From Winogradskyella thalassocola (GTDB lineage Bacteria > Bacteroidota > Bacteroidia > Flavobacteriales > Flavobacteriaceae), in NCBI RefSeq assembly GCF_900099995.1, contig NZ_FNCZ01000011.1, positions 62,001 to 126,000 on the forward strand: 64,000 nucleotides of DNA, read 5' to 3'. Both the position numbers and the translations under genes were made by a program. The notes below the pieces were generated by a model that ran no database searches, was not told the DNA's origin, and saw only the letters and a program-made list of their open reading frames with translations. Below are positions 42,649-51,919 of this stretch, piece by piece; the stretch's first letter is position 1, and every line of letters begins with the position of its first letter.

Positions 42649-43374
42649 TTAAAAATTAATCATAGGAACTTCAATAAATAATAAATCGCTATCTGTTTTA
42701 GCTGTTAAATTAAAACTATCAGTTACTGAAATCCCTATAGCATCTCTAGATTCTAAAATATCCCCTTCGATTTCGACTTTACCAGAAATCAGCATTACAT
42801 AAACACCATGATTCGTACTTTTTAGATGATATATGAATGTTTCATCTTTTGACAAATCAATTCTTGAAAGCTTAGCATCTTGATGAATTTTAAGGCTTTC
42901 GGAGTCACTATCATCAAAAGATGATACTAATGTTTGAAGCTTTCCTTCTCGGTCTTCAGCCTTAAATGTTTTTTGATCGTAACGCGGCTCTACATTTCGT
43001 TCTTGTGGAATCACCCAAATTTGAAATAGACTTAACTGCTCATCAACCGATCCATTAATTTCAGAATGTTGCACTCCAGTACCAGCGGACATTACTTGAA
43101 CTTCACCAGGAAGCACAGCTTGCCAATCATCTTTCATGTTATCACGATGTTTTAAAACACCTTTTAATGGTATGGTTATAATTTCCATATTATCATGTGG
43201 ATGTGTTCCAAACCCCATTTTTGGACCAATAACATCATCATTTAAGACTCTTAACGCTCCGAAATGCACGCGTTCAGGATTATTCCAACTTGCAAAACTA
43301 AAGGAATGTTTAGCCTGCAACCATCCATGATCTGCAAATCCTCTACTGTCTGCTTTATGTATTACTTTTTTCAT
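42649..43374 (-). CDS. pirin family protein
   Basis: A 241-residue bicupin. The N-terminal cupin shows HSFSFASWNNPERVHFGALRV near residues 23-43 and the FGTHPHDNMEIIT metal-site block near 55-67, with a further His (QHSEING) near 101 and Glu. Bacterial pirins such as YhhW act as quercetin dioxygenase-like oxidoreductases or interact with regulators. This one ends the group begun by the DoxX, FMN reductase, GNAT and MarR genes, with 25 bases separating it from marR. Its metal ligands seem present. A terminator follows. The substrate is unknown. Confidence 0.93.
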   Translation of the reverse strand: MKKVIHKADSRGFADHGWLQAKHSFSFASWNNPERVHFGALRVLNDDVIGPKMGFGTHPHDNMEIITIPLKGVLKHRDNMKDDWQAVLPGEVQVMSAGTGVQHSEINGSVDEQLSLFQIWVIPQERNVEPRYDQKTFKAEDREGKLQTLVSSFDDSDSESLKIHQDAKLSRIDLSKDETFIYHLKSTNHGVYVMLISGKVEIEGDILESRDAIGISVTDSFNLTAKTDSDLLFIEVPMINF

Positions 43375-43399
43375 GATTATTTCCTTTTATTTAATTCTA

Positions 43400-43837
43400 C
43401 TAGCGCATTTTATCCAATAAGTCACTTAATTGTTCCGCTTCAGCTTCACTTAAATTTTGAATTAACTCTTTATTCATATCGCTCGGAATAGTATTCAACA
43501 AATCCAAACCTTGCTGTGTAATTTCAATTTTAACCACACGCCGATCGTGTTCTGATGGCAAACGTTTAATTAATTGTTTGGCACAGAGTTTATCCATTAA
43601 TCGCGTAGCATTGGGTGAACGTTCTAACATTCTGTCCTTAATAGTTTGTACATTTAGAGGCTCGTTGGCGCCTCTTAAAATTCTTAAAATATTATACTGC
43701 TGTTGTGAAATTCCAAAGACTTTAAAAGATTCGCTTTGAATACTTGTAATCCAATTAGCTGTATAAATAATGTTTAGAAGCGCCTTAACTCTATTGCTTT
43801 CAAATTTTGAATTAATATCTTTAGATAAGTCTCCCAT
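43400..43837 (-). CDS. MarR family transcriptional regulator
   Basis: A 145-residue winged-helix regulator. The core reads QQYNILRILRGANEPLNVQT near 46-65, then RSPNATRLMDKLCAKQLIKR and the wing with SEHDRRVVKIEITQQG near 98-113, all typical of MarR. It probably dimerises and represses a redox-stress operon until an oxidant or phenolic compound is sensed. It is itself part of that operon (DoxX, FMN reductase, GNAT, MarR, pirin), so it likely autoregulates. A perfect 14-bp palindrome lies in the spacer of the operon promoter (45080-45093). Confidence 0.92.
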   Translation of the reverse strand: MGDLSKDINSKFESNRVKALLNIIYTANWITSIQSESFKVFGISQQQYNILRILRGANEPLNVQTIKDRMLERSPNATRLMDKLCAKQLIKRLPSEHDRRVVKIEITQQGLDLLNTIPSDMNKELIQNLSEAEAEQLSDLLDKMR

Positions 43838-43859
43838 ATTAATAGTCTTAAAATTCTAT

Positions 43860-44141
43860 TTAGGCTTTTATGTCATCATATTGCGTAGTCTTACCAAAGA
43901 CTTTGGCAACGTAAGGACAACTTGCTTTTGCTTGTAATTTATTTTCTCTTGCGAAATCTGCAACTGCATCTATTAATTTATGACCAAGATCTTGCCCTCT
44001 ATAATTTGGGTCGATCTCTGTGTGATTGATATCGATAAGATCTTCGTTAACGTATGTATACGCAATTTCACCGATCTCTTTTTCATTATCTAAAAGATAG
44101 AATCTATTATTTTCGTTTGACGTGTCGTGTTTTAATTCCAT
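43860..44141 (-). CDS. GNAT-like acetyltransferase (YidJ/NATD1 type)
   Basis: A 93-residue short GNAT-fold protein. The pattern INHTEIDPNYRGQDLGHKLI near residues 32-51 contains the acetyl-CoA-binding R-G-x-x-x-G loop. The end CPYVAKVFGKTTQYDD matches the short GCN5-related N-acetyltransferase family (yjdJ/NATD1), which lacks the N-terminal strands of full GNATs. Substrate unknown. The gene overlaps none but is 2 bases downstream of the FMN reductase gene and 22 bases before marR, in one operon. Length is normal for the short family. Confidence 0.9.
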   Translation of the reverse strand: MELKHDTSNENNRFYLLDNEKEIGEIAYTYVNEDLIDINHTEIDPNYRGQDLGHKLIDAVADFARENKLQAKASCPYVAKVFGKTTQYDDIKA

Positions 44142-44143
44142 GC

Positions 44144-44674
44144 TTATAAACTTTCTTTAAATAATTTCACTTTGTTTAACAATTCGGTATTTAATGCGTC
44201 ATTAGAAATTTTACCTTCAGAAAAATTATCATAAAATGACGGTAAAGAAAACTCTGCTACAATATTAGCATCATGTCTTGGAAAACGATCAGCAGCCAAT
44301 TCTAAAACCGAAGCTCCCCCCCTGGCCCCTGGTGAAGTTGTCATAAGTAGTAAAGGTTTATTTAAAAACGTCTTTTGTTCTACTCTAGAAGCCCAATCAA
44401 ATATGTTTTTGAAAGCCGTAGTGTACGCTCCGTTATGTTCAGCTAAAGCAATTATAAAACCATCTGCTTTCTTTAAATGATTCACGAAATTTACAGCTTG
44501 CTCAGGAAAACCGTGAGCCTGCTCTCTATCTGAACTATAAATAGGCATTTCAAAATCGTTTAAATCTAATACTGTTGTACTAACACCTTCTACTAATTGA
44601 GATGCATAGGTCGCTAACTGTTTATTAATTGAAGTACTACTATTACTTCCTGCAAATGCTATAATATGCTTCAT
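44144..44674 (-). CDS. NADPH-dependent FMN reductase family protein
   Basis: A 176-residue flavodoxin-like oxidoreductase. The phosphate-binding loop GSNSSTSINKQL (9-20), the FIIALAEHNGAYTTAFKNIFDW block near 95-115 and TSPGARGGASVLE near 133-145 are characteristic. It reduces FMN or quinones using NAD(P)H in the cytosol. The GARGGA codons contain a run of seven G residues on the coding strand (44316-44322), unusual in this AT-rich genome and a possible slippage site. It lies in the MarR-controlled operon, 17 bases after the DoxX gene. Confidence 0.93.
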   Translation of the reverse strand: MKHIIAFAGSNSSTSINKQLATYASQLVEGVSTTVLDLNDFEMPIYSSDREQAHGFPEQAVNFVNHLKKADGFIIALAEHNGAYTTAFKNIFDWASRVEQKTFLNKPLLLMTTSPGARGGASVLELAADRFPRHDANIVAEFSLPSFYDNFSEGKISNDALNTELLNKVKLFKESL

Positions 44675-44691
44675 TGATTTCTTATTTAGGT

Positions 44692-45045
44692 TTAATTTAT
44701 TTTTTTATAAAAGATGTAAGATACGATCAGTAAGACAAATGCTAATACTGCTGCCATTTGTTCACCATCTCCAATCATATAATGTGCAAAAAAGGCCAAT
44801 ATAAAAGCAAAAAAGAAGCCTGAATACGCCCATTCCTTTAAGGTTTTTAGACCTGGTGCCCAAAGTACTATCAATCCCAGTAATTTCACAACAGCATAGG
44901 GATATATAATATACGATGGATATCCAAAATTTGTGAATGCCATTACCATATCGTCATGTTTAAAAAAGTACATGCTAATGGAAAATAACATTAACAAGGT
45001 TAATAAGCCTGTGGCTATGTAATAAATAATTTTATTTTTTTTCAT
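44692..45045 (-). CDS. DoxX family membrane protein
   Basis: A 117-residue protein with four transmembrane segments at about residues 6-26, 42-62, 70-88 and 93-112. FKHDDMVMAFTNFGYPSYII after the first segment and KLLGLIVLWAPGLKTLKEWA fit the DoxX-like family, small quinone-linked membrane proteins often paired with redox enzymes. It is the first gene of a five-gene operon ending with pirin. The promoter, with a palindrome in the spacer, lies directly upstream. Confidence 0.9.
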   Translation of the reverse strand: MKKNKIIYYIATGLLTLLMLFSISMYFFKHDDMVMAFTNFGYPSYIIYPYAVVKLLGLIVLWAPGLKTLKEWAYSGFFFAFILAFFAHYMIGDGEQMAAVLAFVLLIVSYIFYKKIN

Positions 45046-45066
45046 TTTTTATATGTTTTAATGATA

Positions 45067-45097
45067 CAAATTTACAAAAAAACTAATTAGTTTCCAA
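45067..45097 (-). promoter_or_regulatory. promoter of the DoxX-FMN reductase-GNAT-marR operon
   Basis: On the minus strand a TTG (forward CAA at 45095-45097) is followed after 20 bases by TAAATTTG (forward 45067-45074), a perfect TAnnTTTG -7 element with the normal spacing. The start codon is 21 bases downstream of the -7 element. Confidence 0.6.
45080..45093. promoter_or_regulatory. candidate MarR operator (palindrome in promoter spacer)
   Basis: AAACTAATTAGTTT is a perfect 14-bp palindrome located exactly between the -33 and -7 elements of the operon promoter, the place where a MarR dimer would block RNA polymerase. A second near-palindrome, GGAAAATATTTCC, lies at 45098-45110. Binding by the operon's own MarR is inference. 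Confidence 0.5.
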
Positions 45098-45227
45098 GGA
45101 AAATATTTCCATGTAATATTATTTAGCAAACCAATCACTTTCCAAACATCGTTTCGTTTTGTAAATTCGTGCAAAACAAAACTAAGGTTCAACTCATAAA
45201 TAACACCCACTTTAATGGGCAAATCAT

Positions 45228-46856
45228 ATGGATATTAAATTCAATAAAAACGAAGATCATAATAAACTTCTTCTTTCCGATCTTAAAAAACGTTTAGTTA
45301 AAGTCAAATTAGGTGGTGGTGAAAAAAGTATTGAAAAACATAAGGCTAAAGGAAAAATGACAGCTCGCGAGCGCATCAATTACTTATTAGATCCTAAAGC
45401 TAAATCCATAGAGATTGGTGCTTTTGCAGGTGAAGGTATGTATGAACAATATGGTGGCTGTCCGTCTGGTGGTGTTGTTGTGAAGATGGGTTATGTAAAA
45501 GGAAAGCAATGTATTGTTGTCGCTAATGACGCCACTGTGAAGGCCGGAGCTTGGTTTCCTATAACAGGAAAAAAGAATTTACGTGCTCAGGAAATCGCTA
45601 TAGAAAATCGTTTGCCAATTATATATTTAGTGGATAGCGCGGGTGTTTTTCTACCAATGCAAGATGAAATTTTCCCGGACAAAGAACACTTTGGACGAAT
45701 ATTTAGAAATAATGCCATAATGAGCAGCATGGGCATTACCCAAATTGCGGCAGTTATGGGTAGTTGTGTTGCTGGAGGAGCCTACTTACCTATAATGAGC
45801 GATGAAGCTATAATTGTAGATAAAACAGGAAGTATTTTCTTAGCAGGAAGCTATTTAGTGAAAGCTGCCATAGGAGAATCTATTGATAATGAAACACTAG
45901 GTGGAGCAACAACACATTGCGAAATTTCTGGAGTTACAGATTACAAAGCAAAAGATGATAAAGATGCTTTAGATAAAATTAAAAATCTCGTTGATAAAAT
46001 TGGTGATTTTGATAAAGCTGGTTATAATAGAGCTGAATCAAAGAAGCCAAAAGAAAATCCGGATGACATCTATGGCATTCTTCCAAAAAGTCGTGCTGAC
46101 CAATACGATATGAAAGAAATTATTAAACGTTTGGTTGATAACTCTGAATTTGATGAATACAAACAAGATTACGGAAAAACCATTATCACTGCTTATGCCA
46201 GAATTGAAGGTTGGGCTGTAGGTATCGTTGCAAATCAACGAAAATTAGTTAAAAACAAACAAGGAGAAATGCAATTTGGCGGGGTTATTTATAATGACTC
46301 AGCTGATAAGGCTACACGCTTTATTGCGAATTGTAATCAGAAAAAAATACCATTGGTATTTCTACAAGATGTTACAGGATTTATGGTTGGGAGTAAATCA
46401 GAACACTCCGGAATCATTAAAGATGGCGCTAAAATGGTAAATGCGGTTAGTAATTCGGTAGTTCCAAAATTCACGATTATATTAGGTAATAGTTATGGTG
46501 CAGGAAACTATGCCATGTGCGGAAAAGCATATGACCCAAGATTAATTGCGGCCTGGCCAAGTGCTGAATTAGCAGTAATGAGTGGTAATTCTGCAGCCAA
46601 AGTTTTATTACAGATTGAAACGGCTTCGCTTAAGAAAAAAGGTGAGAAAATTACTAAAGAAAAGGAAGACGAATTATTTAATAAAATTAAAGATAGATAC
46701 GACGACCAGGTTTCACCTTATTATGCTGCGTCTCGTATTTGGACCGATGGGGTAATTGATCCTTTAGACACGAGAACATGGATTTCTATGGGCATAGAAG
46801 CCGCTAACCACGCTCCTATTGAAAAGCCTTTTAATATGGGAGTTTTACAGGTTTAG
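45228..46856 (+). CDS. acyl-CoA carboxylase beta subunit (carboxyltransferase)
   Basis: A 542-residue carboxyltransferase subunit of a biotin-dependent acyl-CoA carboxylase. The N-terminal half contains GKMTARERINYLLDP near 47-61 and VDSAGVFLPMQDEIFPD near 142-158, a variant of the methylcrotonyl-CoA carboxylase YLPxQ..FP loop. The C-terminal half has FMVGSKSEHSGIIKDGAKMV and NSYGAGNYAMCGKAY with the usual carboxybiotin-binding glycines. It probably carboxylates methylcrotonyl-CoA in leucine breakdown or a similar acyl-CoA; the substrate is inferred. The biotinylated alpha subunit is not encoded here. An MFS transporter starts one base after its stop. Confidence 0.92.
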   Translation: MDIKFNKNEDHNKLLLSDLKKRLVKVKLGGGEKSIEKHKAKGKMTARERINYLLDPKAKSIEIGAFAGEGMYEQYGGCPSGGVVVKMGYVKGKQCIVVANDATVKAGAWFPITGKKNLRAQEIAIENRLPIIYLVDSAGVFLPMQDEIFPDKEHFGRIFRNNAIMSSMGITQIAAVMGSCVAGGAYLPIMSDEAIIVDKTGSIFLAGSYLVKAAIGESIDNETLGGATTHCEISGVTDYKAKDDKDALDKIKNLVDKIGDFDKAGYNRAESKKPKENPDDIYGILPKSRADQYDMKEIIKRLVDNSEFDEYKQDYGKTIITAYARIEGWAVGIVANQRKLVKNKQGEMQFGGVIYNDSADKATRFIANCNQKKIPLVFLQDVTGFMVGSKSEHSGIIKDGAKMVNAVSNSVVPKFTIILGNSYGAGNYAMCGKAYDPRLIAAWPSAELAVMSGNSAAKVLLQIETASLKKKGEKITKEKEDELFNKIKDRYDDQVSPYYAASRIWTDGVIDPLDTRTWISMGIEAANHAPIEKPFNMGVLQV

Positions 46857-46857
46857 T

Positions 46858-48129
46858 ATGACCGAAAAACCATCTAAAAAGCAGCCTCTGTATGTAATAT
46901 TATTATTGATATTAGCAGCAGAGGCTATTTTTATTTTGCCTTTTGTGTTGCAACGCATTTTTAGACCTACATTTCTCGAGGTCTTTGCGATTAATAATGA
47001 AGACATTGGGTATTGTTTTTCAATTTATGGTATGGTAGCGTTTATTTCATACTTTTTTGGTGGTCCACTAGCAGATAAATTCCATCCCAAGAACTTAATG
47101 GCTTTAGCATTGCTCTTAACTGCGCTTGGTGGTGTTTACTTTGCGACCTTTCCAAATTATTTTGAATTAAAAATCTTATATGGGTATTGGGGATTTACGA
47201 CCATTTTTTTGTTTTGGGCCGCAATGATAAAAGCAACTAGAATTTGGGGAGGGCACAATAATCAAGGTATTGCTTTTGGGTTTTTGGACGGAGGGCGGGG
47301 CTTAGTTGCAGCAGCTTTTGGTTCTGTAGGGGTATTTGTATTTGCAATGTTTATTGATTCCGGTGTTTCTGAAAGCACATTAATAGAAAGACAAGCTGCA
47401 TTTAAGCAAGTAATTCTTGTTTGCTCTACAATGGTCGCCTGCATTGCTTTATTAGTTTATTTCTTTTTGAAACCGCTTCAAAACAATGAGAATATCACTG
47501 TTAAACCCAAATTAATTGATAGCTCCAGTTTTAAAGTATTACTCAGAATGCCTTCTGTTTGGTTATTAATGCTAATTATTTTATGTGCCTATACAGGCTA
47601 TAAAGCAACTGACATCTTTACTTTATACGCTACAGACGTTATGAAATATAACGTCATTGAATCTGCAGGAGTTGGTACCTCTTTATTATATGTGCGTCCA
47701 ATTATTGGAGTAATTATTGGTTTTTTAGCTGATAAAACAAGAGCGACCTTATGGTTAATTATTGGGTTTGCATTGTCTATCATATCAAGTATTATATTTA
47801 CACTAGATTTTATTGACGCAAACACAACGTTATTATTTATCATCAATATTTTGCTTTTAGCTATAGGAGTATATTCTTGTCGTGTATTATATTTTGCGAC
47901 ACTCGAAGAAGCGAAAATACCTGTTGCTTTAACGGGAACTGCTGTTGGATTAATTTCCGTCATTGGTTATACACCAGACATTTTCTCAGGGCCTATGTTT
48001 GGAATCTTATTAGATAATCCTGACAAAGTCGCCGGATTACAGAATTCATTTAAGGTTTTGGCAACCTTTAGCTTTGTAGGATTAATGGCTTCGTATTGGT
48101 TATACCGTATAGCAAAACATAAAGCATAA
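46858..48129 (+). CDS. MFS transporter
   Basis: A 423-residue twelve-segment transporter starting at the ATG at 46858, one base after the stop of the carboxylase gene, so the two are cotranscribed. Membrane segments are visible throughout, with the cytosolic loop motif GGPLADKFHPKNL between TM2 and TM3 and GFLADKTRATLW between TM8 and TM9, a pseudo-repeat typical of the superfamily. The substrate is not evident; linkage with the carboxylase suggests a carboxylic acid, but this is only inferred. A bidirectional terminator follows. Confidence 0.9.
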   Translation: MTEKPSKKQPLYVILLLILAAEAIFILPFVLQRIFRPTFLEVFAINNEDIGYCFSIYGMVAFISYFFGGPLADKFHPKNLMALALLLTALGGVYFATFPNYFELKILYGYWGFTTIFLFWAAMIKATRIWGGHNNQGIAFGFLDGGRGLVAAAFGSVGVFVFAMFIDSGVSESTLIERQAAFKQVILVCSTMVACIALLVYFFLKPLQNNENITVKPKLIDSSSFKVLLRMPSVWLLMLIILCAYTGYKATDIFTLYATDVMKYNVIESAGVGTSLLYVRPIIGVIIGFLADKTRATLWLIIGFALSIISSIIFTLDFIDANTTLLFIINILLLAIGVYSCRVLYFATLEEAKIPVALTGTAVGLISVIGYTPDIFSGPMFGILLDNPDKVAGLQNSFKVLATFSFVGLMASYWLYRIAKHKA

Positions 48130-48160
48130 AAAAAGAGCGCAAATTGCGCTCTCTTTTTTT
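48126..48160. terminator. bidirectional terminator after the MFS gene
   Basis: AGAGCGCAA (48134-48142) and TTGCGCTCT (48144-48152) form a strong stem with an A tract on the left and a T tract on the right. It serves the plus-strand MFS gene and the minus-strand gene ending at 48176. Confidence 0.85.
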
Positions 48161-48175
48161 ATATCATAAATGCTA

Positions 48176-48358
48176 TTAAAGGGTTAACCCTTCACGTTTA
48201 GCTTTCTTTTCTTCTCTTATTTCTTTAAAACGTTCCATTGCTGAACCAAAAATCCAATATGGTACTACAAAGGTTAAAAGGAAAATCATTAACCAAAATC
48301 CTATAGTTAATATGGTTAAAAATGCTAAAAATCCTAAATATTGATCAAAGTCGAACAT
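48176..48358 (-). CDS. small membrane protein (60 residues)
   Basis: One long hydrophobic region (about residues 8-38, possibly two helices, FLAFLTILTIGFWLMIFLLT) is followed by a basic and acidic C-terminal helix (RFKEIREEKKAKREGL). A well-formed promoter lies upstream (48389-48419) and a terminator downstream, so it is likely expressed as a single gene. Function unknown. Confidence 0.7.
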   Translation of the reverse strand: MFDFDQYLGFLAFLTILTIGFWLMIFLLTFVVPYWIFGSAMERFKEIREEKKAKREGLTL

Positions 48359-48388
48359 AATTCTTGTATCGTTTTCGTTTTGTTAGTA

Positions 48389-48419
48389 CAAAGATATAAC
48401 CAAAATATAAGTTTTACAA
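48389..48419 (-). promoter_or_regulatory. promoter for the 60-residue small membrane protein
   Basis: On the minus strand TTG (forward CAA at 48417-48419) is followed after 20 bases by TATCTTTG (forward 48389-48396), both matching the Bacteroidota -33/-7 consensus with ideal spacing. The start codon is about 30 bases downstream. Confidence 0.6.
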
Positions 48420-48457
48420 CAAGCTTGCACAGTTTTATTAACAGGTTATTAAAAATT

Positions 48458-48820
48458 TCATAAAGATTTCATTAACAAATCTGCTGTAGCCGGATTTGTA
48501 GCCAAAGGCACATTGTGTACATCACACAATCTCATTAACATAAGAATATCGGGTTCATGTGGATGTCTGTCTAATGGATCTCTAAAAAACAGCACCATAT
48601 TACATTTTCCTTCTGCGACTCTAGCTGCAATTTGTGCATCACCTCCCAAAGGACCAGATAATAATGCATTAACATTAAAACCTGCTTTAGACACCTTTTC
48701 TCCAGTTGTACCGGTAGACACTAAATTAATATTTTTATGGTGCAAAATTTCACTATGTTCATTTAAAAACTGAACCATTTCAGCCTTTTTTCCATCATGC
48801 GCTATAATTGCAATTTCCAT
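48458..48820 (-). CDS. mgsA: methylglyoxal synthase
   Basis: A 120-residue enzyme that eliminates phosphate from dihydroxyacetone phosphate to give methylglyoxal, a bypass of lower glycolysis. Diagnostic segments are IAHDGKKAEMV at residues 6-16 (catalytic region), STGTTGEKV near 36-44, GPLGGDAQIA near 57-66, and FFRDPLDRHPHEPD near 78-91, with the conserved Asp and His residues present. It lies one base after the kinase-like gene and near gap and pfkA. Phosphate and triose phosphate levels usually control it. Confidence 0.95.
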   Translation of the reverse strand: MEIAIIAHDGKKAEMVQFLNEHSEILHHKNINLVSTGTTGEKVSKAGFNVNALLSGPLGGDAQIAARVAEGKCNMVLFFRDPLDRHPHEPDILMLMRLCDVHNVPLATNPATADLLMKSL

Positions 48821-48821
48821 A

Positions 48822-49685
48822 TTAAAGATTTTGTATGTGATAATCTACTAAACCTTCTATTGGTCGTCTTACAAAATTACCTACTTTGAATCCGTATTCT
48901 TCAGCAACTTGCTTAATTTCTTGTTGACCGAAAAAAGCAATAGATCCTGCAAAATGAACAGGAACCCCAGCATTTAATTCCTCCTTAAATTGAAGAATCA
49001 TGTTTTCTGCAAACAGACGAATACCTTTAGTGATTATATTGCTAATATACTCTGAATCCTTATTGATAAACATAAACTCAGCATGGTCTGCTAAATATGC
49101 ACTCGGATTGGTTTGCTTATAAAGATTATACTTAATAAAATCAGCATCTAAGTTATGTTTATGGGCAAATGCAACACTAATGGTATCTGGCATTTTTTTA
49201 AAGTAGTAATCTCTAATCAACTGTTTACCAAAATAGTTTCCACTCGCATCATCCATTAGTATAAATCCCAAACTTGCTACACGTTGGTGTAAATCTTTAC
49301 CATCATAATAGCTACAATTAGAACCTGTTCCTAATATGCATACTACGGCGGCTTCATCCTTAGAATTAATACATGCCCTAACTGCGGCATACGTATCTTC
49401 TCTAACTTCTACTGTTGCGTTAACAAAATACAATTCTAAAATTGACTTTAACAACAGTGTTGGTTTTTCTGTTCCACAACCAGCTCCGTAAAAGTATACA
49501 TGCGTCACATCGCTAGCAATAGCCATTAACTCTTTGCTCTTACGAATTGTTTTACTCAGTTTCTTCTCAGCTACAATTGCTGGGTTTAAACCTTTGGTTC
49601 TTATTTTATCAACAGCTTGTTTGCCATTAGAGTCTATTGCAATCCAATCGCATTTTGTAGAACCCCCATCTGTAATTAAAATCAT
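48822..49685 (-). CDS. BadF/BcrA-type N-acetylglucosamine kinase-like protein
   Basis: A 287-residue ASKHA-fold kinase. The N-terminus MILITDGGSTKCDWIAID has the phosphate-1 motif (DGGSTK, 6-11). VCILGTGSNCSYYDG near 116-130 is phosphate 2 and PVHFAGSIAFFGQQEI near 241-256 supplies the adenosine motif. It most resembles eukaryotic-type GlcNAc kinase/BadF-like proteins, which phosphorylate amino sugars such as GlcNAc or glucosamine; the substrate here is inferred. It lies with the methylglyoxal synthase gene, one base apart, downstream of gap across a terminator. Confidence 0.88.
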   Translation of the reverse strand: MILITDGGSTKCDWIAIDSNGKQAVDKIRTKGLNPAIVAEKKLSKTIRKSKELMAIASDVTHVYFYGAGCGTEKPTLLLKSILELYFVNATVEVREDTYAAVRACINSKDEAAVVCILGTGSNCSYYDGKDLHQRVASLGFILMDDASGNYFGKQLIRDYYFKKMPDTISVAFAHKHNLDADFIKYNLYKQTNPSAYLADHAEFMFINKDSEYISNIITKGIRLFAENMILQFKEELNAGVPVHFAGSIAFFGQQEIKQVAEEYGFKVGNFVRRPIEGLVDYHIQNL

Positions 49686-49702
49686 GATGATGAATTTATA
49701 TA

Positions 49703-49745
49703 AAAATTCCGTAGTCTATGACAATACATAATCCTACGGAATTTT
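49703..49745 (-). terminator. terminator-like hairpin between gap and the kinase gene
   Basis: AAAATTCCGTAG (49703-49714) pairs with CTACGGAATTTT (49734-49745) in a 12-bp stem with a 19-base loop, 18 bases after the gap stop. The loop is large, so an mRNA stability element is also possible. Confidence 0.5.
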
Positions 49746-49763
49746 CAGAATTAATACTATGTC

Positions 49764-50780
<1,017 letters not shown>

Positions 50781-50797
50781 TTAATTTTTATTCTTAT

Positions 50798-51784
50798 TTA
50801 AATTGACATTATGTCAGAAACTCTTAAAAGTTCCTTGTTTATTTTTGATTTACCTTTTACAGCTTGGTCAAATGGTGTTAATTCTATAAGGTCGTTTTTC
50901 ATACCCACCATATAATTACTTTTACCGGTAATTAAACTTTCTACAGCCTTTACTCCCATTCTACTTGCAAAAACTCTATCGAAACATGATGGTGGACCAC
51001 CTCGCTGCATATGTCCAAGTACAGAAACTCTAACATCGTAACCTTCCATATTTTGATCCACATAGTCTTTAAGTTCAAAAACACTTTTACCTATTTTATC
51101 TCCTTCAGCTACGACAACTATACTGGATGATTTTCCAGATTTTTTACTTCGTCTTAAAGATTCTACGAGTCTATCTAATCCTAAGTCTTCTTCAGGAATT
51201 AGAATTTCTTCTGCTCCACCAGCAATACCAACGTTTAAAGCAATATGCCCCACATCTCTTCCCATCACTTCAACAAAAAACAATCTGTTATGTGAACTTG
51301 CTGTATCTCTAATCTTATCTATAACTTCAACAACCGTATTTAAAGCTGTATCGTAACCGAGTGTATGCGTCGTACCAAAGATATCATTATCTATAGTACC
51401 CGGAATTCCCATTACTGGAAAATTAAATTCTTTATTAAATATCATGGCACCAGTAAAACTACCATCTCCACCAATCACAACAAAAGCATCAATACCCGCT
51501 TTTTTTAATTGATCGTAAGCTATTTGTCTGCCTTCTTTAGTTCTGAACTCTTTTGATCGCGCAGATTTTAAAATCGTACCACCTTTATTAATGATACCTT
51601 TTACGCTACGTGCATCCATCTCTATAAAATCCCCATCAATCATCCCTTCATATCCTCTATAAATACCGTAGCATTTTATATCATGAAAAGCACAAGTTCT
51701 TACTACAGATCTAATTGCAGCGTTCATTCCTGGCGCATCTCCTCCAGAGGTTAAAACACCTATTTTTTTTATTGTTTGTAGCAT
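50798..51784 (-). CDS. pfkA: ATP-dependent 6-phosphofructokinase
   Basis: A 328-residue PfkA. TSGGDAPGMNAAIRS (12-26), GGDGSF near 103-108, PGTIDNDIFGT near 126-136 and VEVMGRDVGHIAL near 171-183 are the substrate and nucleotide motifs. The GGDGS motif indicates ATP rather than pyrophosphate use. It phosphorylates fructose 6-phosphate, the committed step of glycolysis. It precedes gap with a 32-base gap. The upstream 135 bases contain a TATCAT/ATGATA palindrome that may be regulatory. Confidence 0.96.
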   Translation of the reverse strand: MLQTIKKIGVLTSGGDAPGMNAAIRSVVRTCAFHDIKCYGIYRGYEGMIDGDFIEMDARSVKGIINKGGTILKSARSKEFRTKEGRQIAYDQLKKAGIDAFVVIGGDGSFTGAMIFNKEFNFPVMGIPGTIDNDIFGTTHTLGYDTALNTVVEVIDKIRDTASSHNRLFFVEVMGRDVGHIALNVGIAGGAEEILIPEEDLGLDRLVESLRRSKKSGKSSSIVVVAEGDKIGKSVFELKDYVDQNMEGYDVRVSVLGHMQRGGPPSCFDRVFASRMGVKAVESLITGKSNYMVGMKNDLIELTPFDQAVKGKSKINKELLRVSDIMSI

Positions 51785-51919
51785 TTTCTTAATTATTTAC
51801 AGTAAAATTAAGAAACTATATATAGATAAAAGTGACTATTATCATAAAAATGATAGCGAAAAAACAATTCAAACGTTTTCGTTAATAAGTATTTAATAAA
51901 TATGAAGGATTTGAGAAGT

